This document shows, piece by piece, positions 33,304-42,703 of a stretch of 64,000 bases of DNA. The notes beneath the pieces are model-generated. The model saw nothing but the letters and a program-made list of their open reading frames with translations. It had not been told where the DNA came from and did no database searches. A program made the translations under genes and the position numbers. This DNA comes from Paraliobacillus zengyii. GTDB lineage: Bacteria > Bacillota > Bacilli > Bacillales > Amphibacillaceae. Within the stretch, counting starts at the first letter, position 1; each line of letters opens with the position of its first letter. Location of the stretch: the NCBI RefSeq assembly GCF_003268595.1, contig NZ_CP029797.1:1943501-2007500 (forward strand), given 5' to 3'.

Positions 33304-34713
33304 ATGAAGCATTTAGTAAGGGAATTGCCACCTGTGCATGCTTTCAAAAAAAGTGATCAATTCACAAATCTTATCGAAACAACAGGTTTAACTGAATCAC
33401 GGGTTATAACAATCATCCAGCATGTAATAAGTGAATTGCGCGAGCAGCTTCTTACTGGAACTTCACCGATTGAGAACCCTTCACAAGAAACCTTTTTTAA
33501 CTACATCATTATGCGGACAGAAGAAAGTGTACAAAAGCGACAACAAGATTCCCTAAGACCTGTTATTAATGGCACGGGTACGGTTTTACATACGAATTTA
33601 GGACGAGCTCGTTTGAGTAATGATGCGATTGAGCATGTGCGTGCTGTTGCGGGAAGTTACTCAAACTTAGAGTACAACATAGAAGAGGGAAAACGCGGTT
33701 CACGACATGCTATATTGGAAGAATTACTGGTGGAAGTCACTGGTGCAGAAGCCGCGATGGTTGTGAATAATAACGCCGCAGCGGTTTATCTGATTTTACG
33801 GGCATTAGCTAAAGATAAAGAAGTCATTGTTTCAAGAGGGCAACTTGTTGAGATTGGTGGATCATTTCGAATTTCTTCTATTATGGAAGAAAGCGGAGCT
33901 AATCTTGTTGAAGTTGGTACAACAAATAAGACACACTTGTATGATTATGCCAATGCAATCGGAGAGCAAACCGGTATGTTATTAAAAGTACATACAAGTA
34001 ATTTTAAAATGATTGGTTTTACGGAGTCGGTTCGAACAGAGGAGTTAGTGGAACTAAAGAATCAACAGGATGATTTGATTTTTTATGAAGATTTGGGAAG
34101 CGGATCTATTTATGACTTTAGAAATGACGGTATTGGTGACGAGCCAGTGGTGAAAGAAGTCATTCAATCTGGTGTTGATCTTGTTTCTTTTAGCGGTGAT
34201 AAATTACTTGGAGGACCGCAGGCAGGTATTATTGTTGGGAAAAAGGAGCTGATTAATCGACTGAAGAAGCATCAACTAGCAAGAGTGCTACGTGTTGACA
34301 AAATGACTTTCGCAGGATTAGAAAAAACAATTCGTGCTTATTTAACAAGTGAAGAAGCTATACGTAAACTCCCTACAGTAAGAGATATTACAAAACCCTT
34401 AGACGAGATTGAACAACAAGCAAATATGTTCATAAAAGCGCTAAAAGAAGTCGCTACAGCTTATACATGTTCTATAAAAGATTCCACCTCACAAATCGGT
34501 GGAGGAACCATGCCTGATGTCGAACTTCCAACCTATGTGGTTTCAATTACGCACGCAACAGATACTGCCAATGATTTAGCAGAAAAACTAAGAAGCGGCA
34601 AACCCGCAATTATCACGCGGATTCAAGAGGAAGCTGTCTTATTAGATTTCCGGACGATTGCACTAGAAGAAATCGATATGCTTATACAAGTATTTATTGA
34701 ATTAGAAAGGTGA
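33304..34713 (+). CDS. selA: L-seryl-tRNA(Sec) selenium transferase SelA
   Basis: Converts Ser-tRNA-Sec to Sec-tRNA-Sec with selenophosphate. 469 residues, a normal length. NGTGTVLHTNLGRA near residue 90, the PLP lysine in SFSGDKLLGGPQAG, and EDLGSGSIYDF are SelA motifs. ATG 33304 has AGGAGG eight bases upstream; ATG 33298 is too close. It overlaps nothing and is followed by an Old Yellow Enzyme gene 23 bases away. Confidence 0.97.
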   Translation: MKHLVRELPPVHAFKKSDQFTNLIETTGLTESRVITIIQHVISELREQLLTGTSPIENPSQETFFNYIIMRTEESVQKRQQDSLRPVINGTGTVLHTNLGRARLSNDAIEHVRAVAGSYSNLEYNIEEGKRGSRHAILEELLVEVTGAEAAMVVNNNAAAVYLILRALAKDKEVIVSRGQLVEIGGSFRISSIMEESGANLVEVGTTNKTHLYDYANAIGEQTGMLLKVHTSNFKMIGFTESVRTEELVELKNQQDDLIFYEDLGSGSIYDFRNDGIGDEPVVKEVIQSGVDLVSFSGDKLLGGPQAGIIVGKKELINRLKKHQLARVLRVDKMTFAGLEKTIRAYLTSEEAIRKLPTVRDITKPLDEIEQQANMFIKALKEVATAYTCSIKDSTSQIGGGTMPDVELPTYVVSITHATDTANDLAEKLRSGKPAIITRIQEEAVLLDFRTIALEEIDMLIQVFIELER

Positions 34714-34736
34714 AAATAGGAGAGGAGACTTTTAAT

Positions 34737-35969
34737 ATGAGCGAATTAACTGTAACACAGCCTTTTTCATTAAAAAACGGGGCGATTACATTTAAAAATC
34801 GCATTGTGAAGTCCGCAATGAGCGAAGGCCTTTCTACAAGAGATCACCTTCCCACAGACAATATTATTCGCTTATATGAGACGTGGGCACAAGGTGGTGC
34901 TGGACTTGTGATCACAGGAAACGTCATGATAAACAACACAGCACTTGGAGAACCCAAAAATATTGTATTAGATAATGATAATAATCTAGGAAAATTTAAA
35001 AACTGGGCAAAAGCGGGGACGAAAAATAATACCCATTTATGGATGCAAATTAATCATCCAGGAAAACAGGTTATAAAAGGGGTAACCTCTGAAGCCTTGG
35101 CACCATCTGCAATCCCTTTTGAACCAAAATTCCAGCGTTTCTTTCCAATGTGTCGAGCGCTAACTGAAGAAGAAATTAATGACCTCATTCAACAATTTGC
35201 TAACACAGCGAAACTGGCTAAAAGTGCTGGATTTACTGGTGTGCAAATTCATGCCGCACATGGTTATCTAATCAGTCAATTTCTTTCTCCAAGACACAAC
35301 CAAAGAAGCGATAAGTGGGGTGGCAAAGTAGAAAACCGCTTCCGTTTCTTGTCAGAAATCTATCAAGCTATGCGTTTAGAGGTAGGGAATGATTTTCCGA
35401 TTGGGGTTAAAATTAACAGCTCTGATTTTATGAAAGCTGGTTTTTCTGAAGAAGAGTCACAATTTGTGATCACAAAGTTAGATCAACTCGGTGTTGACCT
35501 AATTGAAATATCTGGTGGTACGTATGAAAGGCCAGAAATGACTGGTAATCACGTAAAAGAATCAACAATTAAACGAGAAGCCTATTTCTTAGAGTATGCA
35601 GAAAAGCTAAAAGAAAAAACAGGGGTACCACTTATTTTAACAGGTGGATTTAGAACACGCATAGGAATGGACGAAGCATTGCGGTCAGGAGCAACTGATT
35701 TAATAGGATTAGCAAGACCATTAGCTATAGATCCAGACTATGCAAATCAAATATTACTTGATAAAAGTACAAAAGTTAACGTGAAGCCGATCAAAACAGG
35801 TTTTTCGTTTATAGACAATAAAGGACTAATGGAATTGACTTGGTACGCCCAGCAACTAAATAGAATTGGCAATGGAAAAGAACCAAAGCAAAATTTTTCA
35901 CCAATACTTTCTCTATTTCTTACCATATTCAAAAATGGAAATGATGTTTTTAAAAAAAGAAGAGTTTAA
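34737..35969 (+). CDS. NADH:flavin oxidoreductase, Old Yellow Enzyme family
   Basis: 410 residues, FMN-dependent TIM barrel. SLKNGAITFKNRIVKSAMSE at the start, GVQIHAAHGYLISQFLSP with the catalytic His/Tyr region, and PLILTGGFRTRIGMDEAL at the phosphate-binding end. It lacks the C-terminal FeS/FAD domains of enoate reductases, so it is the short OYE type. Start is ATG 34737 with AGGAGAGGAG. It may be co-transcribed with selA; whether that is functional is unknown. Confidence 0.88.
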   Translation: MSELTVTQPFSLKNGAITFKNRIVKSAMSEGLSTRDHLPTDNIIRLYETWAQGGAGLVITGNVMINNTALGEPKNIVLDNDNNLGKFKNWAKAGTKNNTHLWMQINHPGKQVIKGVTSEALAPSAIPFEPKFQRFFPMCRALTEEEINDLIQQFANTAKLAKSAGFTGVQIHAAHGYLISQFLSPRHNQRSDKWGGKVENRFRFLSEIYQAMRLEVGNDFPIGVKINSSDFMKAGFSEEESQFVITKLDQLGVDLIEISGGTYERPEMTGNHVKESTIKREAYFLEYAEKLKEKTGVPLILTGGFRTRIGMDEALRSGATDLIGLARPLAIDPDYANQILLDKSTKVNVKPIKTGFSFIDNKGLMELTWYAQQLNRIGNGKEPKQNFSPILSLFLTIFKNGNDVFKKRRV

Positions 35970-35973
35970 TTAC

Positions 35974-36024
35974 TATCAAAAAAAATGCAAGAGCCAGTTA
36001 TTAGTTACTGGCCTTGCATTTTTT
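35974..36024. terminator. Terminator between OYE and thiolase genes
   Basis: AAAAAAAATGCAAGAGCCAG and CTGGCCTTGCATTTTTTA form a hairpin with A and T runs, serving convergent genes. Confidence 0.88.
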
Positions 36025-36026
36025 AT

Positions 36027-37205
36027 TTATCGTTCCAAGATCATAGAAACGCCAATTCCGCCACCTACACAAAGAGAGCCTAGACCCAAATGGGCGTTTG
36101 TCTTTTGCATTTCATGAAGTAACGTTACTAGAATTCTTGCACCAGATGCACCAATTGGATGACCCAATGCAATTGCACCACCATTAACATTTACTTTCTC
36201 GGTATCAATCTTTAAATCTCTTAATACTGCAATACTTTGTGAAGCAAAGGCCTCATTCAATTCAAACAAATCGATCTCATCTAAACTAATTTCTGTTTTC
36301 TCCATTAGCTTCTTAATAGAGTAATATGGTGCATATCCCATTAATGCAGGATCTGTTCCAACTTCTGCATATCCTTTAATCGTTGCTAAATAGGGAATAT
36401 TTCTTTCTTCTGCAGTCGACTTCTTCATCAGTACAAGTGTTGCTGCACAATCGTTAATACCAGATGCATTACCAGCCGTGACCGTACCATCTTGAATAAA
36501 CGGTGTTTTCAGTTTTTGCAAATCTTCTATTTTTAAATTTTTACGGACATGTTCATCTGCAGAAAATAAATATTCTTCTCCAGTATCATCTTTTACGGTG
36601 ACTGGGATGATCTCATCATCAAATCTACCATTTTCAATAGCCTTTTGCGCTTTTTGTTGCGAGCTTAAAGCAAATGCATCTTGCTCCTCACGAGATACAA
36701 CTAGCTTCTCTGCTACATTCTCAGCTGTTACTCCCATATGGGTTTGGTTAAATGCATCTGTTAGACCGTCATGTATCATGCTATCTTTCAAGTTTGACTC
36801 ATCCATAGCTTTATCCCAGCGATAATTTGGTAATAGGTGGGGAGCTTGTGTCATATTTTCTGTACCACCTACGACAACGATATCCGCATCACCTAGTTTA
36901 ATAGCTTGACTGCCAAGAATAACAGACTTTAAACCGGAACCACATACTTCATTAATTGTCATAGCAGTTGCTTCATAAGGTATTCCAGCATTTACAGCAA
37001 TTTGGCGTGCCGGATTTTGACCTGATCCAGCTTGCAAAACATTTCCAAAAATGACCGAATCAACATCTTTTGGCGTAATATGTGCACGACGAATGGCTTC
37101 TTTAACCGTTAGTTCGCCTAATTTTTCTGCAGATATATTTTTTAAACTCCCTTTGAATTTACCGATAGGGGTACGAACCGCGCTAACAATTACAACATCT
37201 TCCAT
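36027..37205 (-). CDS. Acetyl-CoA C-acetyltransferase (biosynthetic thiolase)
   Basis: 392 residues. Active-site Cys in NEVCGSGLKSV, His in GGAIALGHPIGASG and Cys in SLCVGGGIGVS. Condenses two acetyl-CoA to acetoacetyl-CoA. Start ATG 37205 after AAGGAG; the longer reading is not supported. It is divergent from HMG-CoA synthase, and HMG-CoA reductase lies 2 kb on, so it probably supplies the mevalonate pathway. Confidence 0.93.
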   Translation of the reverse strand: MEDVVIVSAVRTPIGKFKGSLKNISAEKLGELTVKEAIRRAHITPKDVDSVIFGNVLQAGSGQNPARQIAVNAGIPYEATAMTINEVCGSGLKSVILGSQAIKLGDADIVVVGGTENMTQAPHLLPNYRWDKAMDESNLKDSMIHDGLTDAFNQTHMGVTAENVAEKLVVSREEQDAFALSSQQKAQKAIENGRFDDEIIPVTVKDDTGEEYLFSADEHVRKNLKIEDLQKLKTPFIQDGTVTAGNASGINDCAATLVLMKKSTAEERNIPYLATIKGYAEVGTDPALMGYAPYYSIKKLMEKTEISLDEIDLFELNEAFASQSIAVLRDLKIDTEKVNVNGGAIALGHPIGASGARILVTLLHEMQKTNAHLGLGSLCVGGGIGVSMILER

Positions 37206-37617
37206 ATTTTCATGCACTCCTTCATAGAAATATATAACAACTTGAATCCGAAAGGTAGAATATTTCATTGACTTTAATTACTTCTCATTAAGATAATAAG
37301 GTTTTGCTACTGACTTTTATTCAATTACTAGATTTTGTAAAGAGAAAAAATTGGTGTAAATTACTTGAAGATAAAAAAGAGATAGGGTATCCTCAGAATT
37401 AACAACGAAATGAATCAAGAAGGATATCCTATCTTTGTTTACTAGTATAAAACAAGAAGTATTGTAAAATCAACTAGACCAACTGAAACATTAAAAAGAA
37501 AATGATAGGGTTTTCTTCAAGCATTATTCGGTGTTATACTTAGGTAAGATTTCTGACATAGTAGAAGCAAGTAGAAATGGAGATTTATCATTAAATTAAA
37601 AAGGATTGTGAACTATT
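37206..37617. other. Divergent intergenic region between thiolase and HMG-CoA synthase genes
   Basis: Holds the hairpin at 37374-37437 and a possible -35/-10 pair, TTCTTC (37513) and TATACT (37535), for the synthase gene. No gene seen. Confidence 0.5.
37374..37437. repeat. Imperfect long inverted repeat between divergent mevalonate genes
   Basis: AAAGAGATAGGGTATCCT pairs with AGGATATCCTATCTTT around a 27-base loop. It lies between two divergent genes, so it could be a regulatory site or a structured leader. Confidence 0.6.
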
Positions 37618-38790
37618 TTGAAAATAGGAATTGATAAAATTGGTTTTTATACACCACATATGTATGTTGATATTAAGGAATTGGCTATTGCTCGAAATGT
37701 AGAACCAGAGAAATTCACTATTGGAATTGGACAAGAGAAAATGGCCGTTCCACCTATTACTCAGGACGCCGTTTCTTTAGCTGCTAATGCAGCCTTAGAA
37801 ATATTAACGGAAGAAGATAAAAAAACAATTGATTATGTTATTTTTGCAACAGAATCAGGAATTGATCATTCGAAAGCAGCCTCTATTTATATTCATGAAT
37901 TATTAGATTTAAACCCAAATGCTCGCTCAATCGAAGTGAAACAGGCTTGTTACGGGGCAACAGCAGGTATTCAAATTGCAAAAGGTCATATTGCATTAAA
38001 TCCTGAAAGTAAAGTACTTGTTCTAGGATCTGATATAGCACGTTATGGCTTACATACAACTGGTGAAGTTACCCAGGGAGCGGGAGCAGTTGCCATATTG
38101 GTGAGTAAAGATCCAAAAATTATGACAATAGAGAGCCCGAGTGCTTACCAAACTGAACAGGTAATGGATTTCTGGCGTCCTATTTATTCAGATACTGCTT
38201 ATGTTCAAGGTAAACTTTCTGTTGACCAATACTTAAACTTTTTCCAACGTGTTTGGAAAGAACACAAAGAAAAGACAGGGTTTGAATTAAAAGATTTTAA
38301 CTCAATCTTTTTCCACTTACCATATACAAAAATGGGCTTAAAAGCACTAAGAACTGTTATTGATGAGGGGACAGAGGCGGATAAGGATCGTTTATTAGCT
38401 AATTTTGAAATTAGTAAGCGATATAATACTATTGTAGGTAATATTTATACAGGAGCCCTTTATCTAAGCTTACTATCCTTACTTGAATTAAATGATACCA
38501 TTGAGCCAGGATCTAGAATAGGATTATTCAGCTATGGATCTGGTGCAGTGGGCGAATTCTTCTCAGGAATATTACAACCAAATTATCGCGAAGCCTTATT
38601 TTCAGATCAACATGCGAAATTATTAGCAGATAGAAAAGAAATTAGTGTTTCAGCTTATGAAGAGGTATTCCAAGATACATTACCAGTTGGTATTGATAAC
38701 ATTACTTTACCAATCGAGAAAGATCCAGCTTCGATCTGCTTCTCAGGCATAAAAGATCATATGCGCCAATATGTAAACAAAAACAAATAG
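37618..38790 (+). CDS. mvaS: Hydroxymethylglutaryl-CoA synthase
   Basis: 390 residues. Catalytic Glu in FATESGIDHSKAA, nucleophilic Cys in VKQACYGATAGIQ and His in FFHLPYTKMGLKAL are in the expected order. TTG start at 37618. Condenses acetyl-CoA and acetoacetyl-CoA to HMG-CoA. Together with thiolase and HMG-CoA reductase nearby it forms the upper mevalonate pathway. Confidence 0.96.
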   Translation: MKIGIDKIGFYTPHMYVDIKELAIARNVEPEKFTIGIGQEKMAVPPITQDAVSLAANAALEILTEEDKKTIDYVIFATESGIDHSKAASIYIHELLDLNPNARSIEVKQACYGATAGIQIAKGHIALNPESKVLVLGSDIARYGLHTTGEVTQGAGAVAILVSKDPKIMTIESPSAYQTEQVMDFWRPIYSDTAYVQGKLSVDQYLNFFQRVWKEHKEKTGFELKDFNSIFFHLPYTKMGLKALRTVIDEGTEADKDRLLANFEISKRYNTIVGNIYTGALYLSLLSLLELNDTIEPGSRIGLFSYGSGAVGEFFSGILQPNYREALFSDQHAKLLADRKEISVSAYEEVFQDTLPVGIDNITLPIEKDPASICFSGIKDHMRQYVNKNK

Positions 38791-38792
38791 GC

Positions 38793-38833
38793 CAAAAATC
38801 CGTTAAGCACAGCTGCTTAACGGATTTTTTTAA
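38793..38833 (+). terminator. Terminator of mvaS
   Basis: AAAATCCGTTAAGCA and TGCTTAACGGATTTTTTT form a strong stem with a T-run. Confidence 0.92.
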
Positions 38834-38869
38834 TAATTATTATGTATTACATTATACAAGTGGATGGCA

Positions 38870-39046
38870 TTAGAGATTATCGGTATTAATTCTTGGATAC
38901 TCTGGTTCAACCGCTGCTAAAACACGTGCATTATTATTATGTCGTTCATTTTTTGATTCTTGATCACAATCTCCGTCAGCTATCGGAATAGTATTGTATT
39001 GACTCTCTCTCTTTCCTTTTGTTTCCTTATTATTTTTGTTATGCAT
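38870..39046 (-). CDS. Small hydrophilic protein (58 aa), no family recognised
   Basis: The minus-strand frame reads MHNKNNKETKGKRESQYN, then TIPIADGDCDQESKNERHNN and ends RVLAAVEPEYPRINTDNL. A strong ribosome site GGTGGAGGTGA precedes the ATG. The strongly polar, Asn/Lys/Glu-rich composition resembles small acid-soluble-type or spore proteins. An antisense hydrophobic frame covers the same bases but has no ribosome site. Confidence 0.65.
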   Translation of the reverse strand: MHNKNNKETKGKRESQYNTIPIADGDCDQESKNERHNNNARVLAAVEPEYPRINTDNL

Positions 39047-39127
39047 TTTATCACCTCCACCATAGTATATCTAGGAATAACAGCACTATACATGTTCCTA
39101 AGTTGGCAGGTAGTTTTCAAAATAATC

Positions 39128-39173
39128 AACAGAAGGATCAGTCTAAGTTAAAGTGATAGACTGATCCTTTTTA
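39128..39173. terminator. Terminator between small gene and mvaA
   Basis: AAGGATCAGTCTA and TAGACTGATCCTTTTT form a hairpin with a T-run on the plus strand; the minus side has only a short T-rich stretch. Confidence 0.7.
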
Positions 39174-39218
39174 AAATATAAAATTGTAAAACAAGTGTGA
39201 GGTTATGGGTATTATTAA

Positions 39219-40508
39219 TTAGTTTTTTAGTCGATTCAATATATCTTTAGCTGTTGCCAAGTTCATATTCTTTCTCTGTTTCAATTCTTCTGTAACGATA
39301 TCAATTTGTTCACCCTTAGCCCCCGCACTAATAGCAAGCGATTTCGCATGAAGTCCCATATGTCCTTTTTGAATACCTTCGGTTACAAGTGCCTTAAGAG
39401 CAGAAAAATTTTGCGCTAAGCCAACAGAAACAATAATCGATTCCAATTCTTTTGCTGTCGGATTTCCTAAAAGTTGCTTCGTGAATTGAGCTGTAGGATG
39501 GATGTTAATAGAACCTCCAACAGAACCTACTGGTAAAGGAATTGTCATTGAGCCAACTAAATCACCGTTTTGTGCTTTAGACCATGTAGAGAGGGAACGA
39601 TACTGGCCACTCCGTGCTGCATAAGCATGTACGCCTGCTTCAATAGCTCGAAAATCATTTCCTGATGCAAGAACTACCGAGTCAATACCGTTCATAATTC
39701 CTTTATTATGTGTGACAGCTCTATATGGATCAACAGTAGCAAATTGACAAGCTTCGATGATCCTATCACGAACTACCTCACCTGAAAAAGCACCTTTTTC
39801 TAATAATGTAACTGGAATATGACAAGTTGCAGTTGCTAAACATTCTGTCGCATAGTTTGAGAGTATGCCCATTATGGCAGTTCCACCTGTCAAGTTTTCT
39901 ACATATGGCTTAATAGCTTCAACCATTGTATTGATAATATTGGCTCCCATTGCTTCTAATGTTTGAACGTGGATATGAATTACAAAAAAAGAAGGCGAAT
40001 CATACTGATCATCTGCTTCAATCTGTCTGGTTACAACAGAACGAGCACCACCGCCTCGCTTCACAATAGAAGGATGGGCTTGATTTGCTTTTTCTATGAT
40101 CTGATCTACATGCTGAAAAATATTTTGTTCAGCTTGATTCATATTAGAAACGTTCGTTAAAGCAATCTGACCTATCATAGTTCGTTCTTGTATAGTTGTC
40201 TCAAAACCACCTGATTGGCTGATAATTTTTGCTGCAGAACTAGCGGCAGCAATAACGGATGGTTCCTCAACGGCCATCGGGACAATGTATTCCTTTTGAT
40301 CAATTAAAAAGTTAAGTGCAAGCCCAAGTGGTAATTCGTATGTAGTAATTTGGTTTTCAATCATATGATTCGCAATTTCATCTGGTAATTCTAATTTACG
40401 CTTTAAGTCTACTGCATCTTCATCAGTTAGAATCTCAGCTGAAATCAATGCTTTGATTCGTTCTTCATGCGTCTTCTGATAAAATTTATTTAAAAAGTGC
40501 TTTTTCAT
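39219..40508 (-). CDS. mvaA: Hydroxymethylglutaryl-CoA reductase, degradative/class II
   Basis: 429 residues. The class II motifs VEEPSVIAAASSAAK (Glu), HNKGIMNGIDSVV (Lys), ASGNDFRAIEAG (Asp) and GLHAKSLAIS (His) are present. Reduces HMG-CoA to mevalonate. Start is ATG 40508 after AGGAGGCC. With mvaS on the other strand it completes the upper pathway. Confidence 0.96.
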   Translation of the reverse strand: MKKHFLNKFYQKTHEERIKALISAEILTDEDAVDLKRKLELPDEIANHMIENQITTYELPLGLALNFLIDQKEYIVPMAVEEPSVIAAASSAAKIISQSGGFETTIQERTMIGQIALTNVSNMNQAEQNIFQHVDQIIEKANQAHPSIVKRGGGARSVVTRQIEADDQYDSPSFFVIHIHVQTLEAMGANIINTMVEAIKPYVENLTGGTAIMGILSNYATECLATATCHIPVTLLEKGAFSGEVVRDRIIEACQFATVDPYRAVTHNKGIMNGIDSVVLASGNDFRAIEAGVHAYAARSGQYRSLSTWSKAQNGDLVGSMTIPLPVGSVGGSINIHPTAQFTKQLLGNPTAKELESIIVSVGLAQNFSALKALVTEGIQKGHMGLHAKSLAISAGAKGEQIDIVTEELKQRKNMNLATAKDILNRLKN

Positions 40509-40763
40509 TTGTTGGCCTCCTGTGATCATAACAGTTCATTCTAATTTTAATTTATCACAGAAATGCTTGAGATCAAAGAGATGTATGCGATTGTGTGAAA
40601 TTCTGAAAAAAACAAGTTATTTTAGTCGATGGAAAACATATGAAATCTACAGTTAGTTGTCATTATATGTTAAAATATGTATAGACGTTTTATGCATTTA
40701 GTTAAAAATTACTAACCTATTAATTGAGTTAGGGGGAAGTGCTGTGGAGAGAACCTATAATTT

Positions 40764-41279
40764 ATGGCATTTTATTTAATATTATTATGTATTGGTTTGT
40801 CTCTCTACTCACTATATTCTAATATCAGCAACGCTTGGAGAATTGCACCATCAAATTATGTACTTCTTTTAGTTAGTATCATTGCATTTATTTTTGGAGT
40901 TATAGGATTCAAAGATAACAGGCACTGGAAGAGTAAAACAAGAAGTTGGTTGACTCTAATTTTATCTATATTGTTTTCGTTAGCTATTTTCTATGTGATA
41001 TTATTATCGTCACTTTTATCTTCAATGGGAGTAAATGAACAGATTAAAACAGTTAGTTCTCCCGATGAGAATTACACCATTGATTTTTATTTTTATGATG
41101 CAGGAGCATCAGGATCATTCGGAATAAGAGGCGAACTAAACGGACCATTATGGTTTAAAAAAAGAATTTTCCTTCAAAGCGGAACAGAAGAAGTAACTGT
41201 TAAATGGGAAAGCAATAAGATAGTGGTAATTAATGATCAGACGCTAGATTTAGATAAAGGAGATACTTTTCGTTATTAG
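40764..41279 (+). CDS. DUF5412 family membrane-anchored protein, possibly frameshifted at N-terminus
   Basis: 171 residues: two to three membrane helices, then a periplasmic-type beta-rich domain with SPDENYTIDFYFYDAGASGS and FGIRGELNGP, the DUF5412 signature. The ATG at 40764 has a poor site. A GTG at 40744 has a strong GGGGG site and reads VERTYNLWHFI before stopping. One extra T in the TTTT at 40770-40773 would fuse VERTYNLWHF to YLILLCIGLSL. So the N-terminus may be lost through a one-base deletion. Confidence 0.72.
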   Translation: MAFYLILLCIGLSLYSLYSNISNAWRIAPSNYVLLLVSIIAFIFGVIGFKDNRHWKSKTRSWLTLILSILFSLAIFYVILLSSLLSSMGVNEQIKTVSSPDENYTIDFYFYDAGASGSFGIRGELNGPLWFKKRIFLQSGTEEVTVKWESNKIVVINDQTLDLDKGDTFRY

Positions 41280-41324
41280 AACTTTTTAATTTAGTGACAT
41301 GAATTATAAAGAAGGAGAATATGA

Positions 41325-42083
41325 ATGGACCAAATAACATTTGAAGATATATACACACTTGGAAAAATCGTAACCGAAAATGCTCATTATAAACACTATC
41401 ATTATGCATAGATGTTAATCAGGTATGATAGTAATTTCATTGAATTTAAAAATTCACCTTCTTTAAGTAAATTTTAAGAGGCAGAAAAATACTTAAGGGA
41501 ATTTCACCTGAGACAAGGCCAAAAACATGTAAAATTTTATTTTCCTGCTAATACAAAGCCTACCGCAGAACTCCTTGCACAACTGAATGATATGGGTTAT
41601 GAAATAGGGTCTCTAGAACTATATACTATTCAACCGAAGCACTTTCCTTCTTTGAGAAACAACACAGATATAGATATTCAAGTAGTGACAGGTGAAAATT
41701 TAGAAGTTCTTCTTCATCTACAATATCAGTTTGACCTTAACTTTGGAAGTGAGTTTGCAAAACAAAAAGCTGATCTTATAAAACGTCAATTTGAAGAGGA
41801 ACATATTCATCAAGTTTTAGCTTTTTATAAAGGAGCTCCAGCAGGTTGTGTAGATGTTATTATTTCTAATGAAACAACAGAAATCGATAATCTTACTGTT
41901 GTCGAATCGTTTCGGAATAGAGGAATAGGCAGCAGATTACAAGAATTTGTAATGAAGACATTCCCTGATAAGACTGTCATATTAGTGGCTGACGGTGAAG
42001 ATACGCCTAAAGAAATGTACTTAAAACAAAACTATAAGTATCGTGATTTTAAATATGAAGCACAAAAAATATATCAAGATTAG
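41325..42083 (+). pseudogene. GNAT acetyltransferase with two in-frame stops
   Basis: From ATG 41325 (behind GAAGGAG) the frame is coding-like throughout: MDQITFEDIYTLGKIVTENA, then TAG at 41409-41411, MLIRYDSNFIEFK, TAA at 41475-41477, EAEKYLREFHLRQGQKHVKF and on to a C-terminal GNAT domain (TVVESFRNRGIGSRLQEFV, the acetyl-CoA loop). Both stops are consistent with Glu codons changed by one base. The 3' part alone (from ATG 41592) might make a truncated domain. Confidence 0.85.
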
Positions 42084-42181
42084 ATTTTAATGAATTTTAT
42101 AAGAAACCAGGAATTTTGCCACATTTGTCGAAAAGGTAACTAATGAACACCAAATTACTTTAAAAAGAAAGCGAGGCTTAT

Positions 42182-42679
42182 ATGAAAAAACTATATATTA
42201 AGCAAAAAGTTTTTAGTTTGGGTGGTAATTTCACTGTTAAGGACGAATTTGAACAAGATAAGTATGTGATAAAAGGAAGTTTCCTTTCCATTCCAAAAAC
42301 TTTTACTATCAAAGATACCTCTGAAAATGAAATTGGTACAATAACAAAGAAGGTATTTAGTCTAATGCCGAAATTTTTCGTTCAGGTTGATGGAAAAGAT
42401 GTTGTTACTATTAAAAAGGAATTTTCTTTTTTAAAATCACGCTATCAAATTGAAGGGCAAGATATTTCAGTACGTGGTGACTGGTGGGACAAAAAATTTG
42501 ATATAGTGAGCAATGGCGAAATAGTAGGCCAAGTTACCGAAAAATGGTTATCATGGGGCGACACCTATGAGGTAAACGTTAACGACGAATCACTAGAACA
42601 TATAATTATTTCATTAGTTATAGCGATTGACTTTGTCAAACAAGAAGAAAGCACCGTAGCAACAAATGCGGGTAATTAA
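42182..42679 (+). CDS. LURP-one-related family protein
   Basis: 165 residues. Repeated beta-strand units such as YVIKGSFLSIPKTFTIKD and GTITKKVFSLMPKFFVQVDG are the beta-barrel of the LURP-one/YxjI family (Tubby-like fold). It begins MKKLYIKQKVFSLGGNF. Function is not known; the Tubby-like fold suggests membrane or phospholipid association. Confidence 0.85.
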   Translation: MKKLYIKQKVFSLGGNFTVKDEFEQDKYVIKGSFLSIPKTFTIKDTSENEIGTITKKVFSLMPKFFVQVDGKDVVTIKKEFSFLKSRYQIEGQDISVRGDWWDKKFDIVSNGEIVGQVTEKWLSWGDTYEVNVNDESLEHIIISLVIAIDFVKQEESTVATNAGN

Positions 42680-42703
42680 TTACAACAGAGGGGGCAGAAG
42701 AAG

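Noticed and set aside
38960..39151. Plus-strand hydrophobic ORF antisense to the 58-aa gene
   Set aside because: No ribosome site, and the antisense frame has a strong one. Kept as a minor possibility because of the plus-strand terminator.
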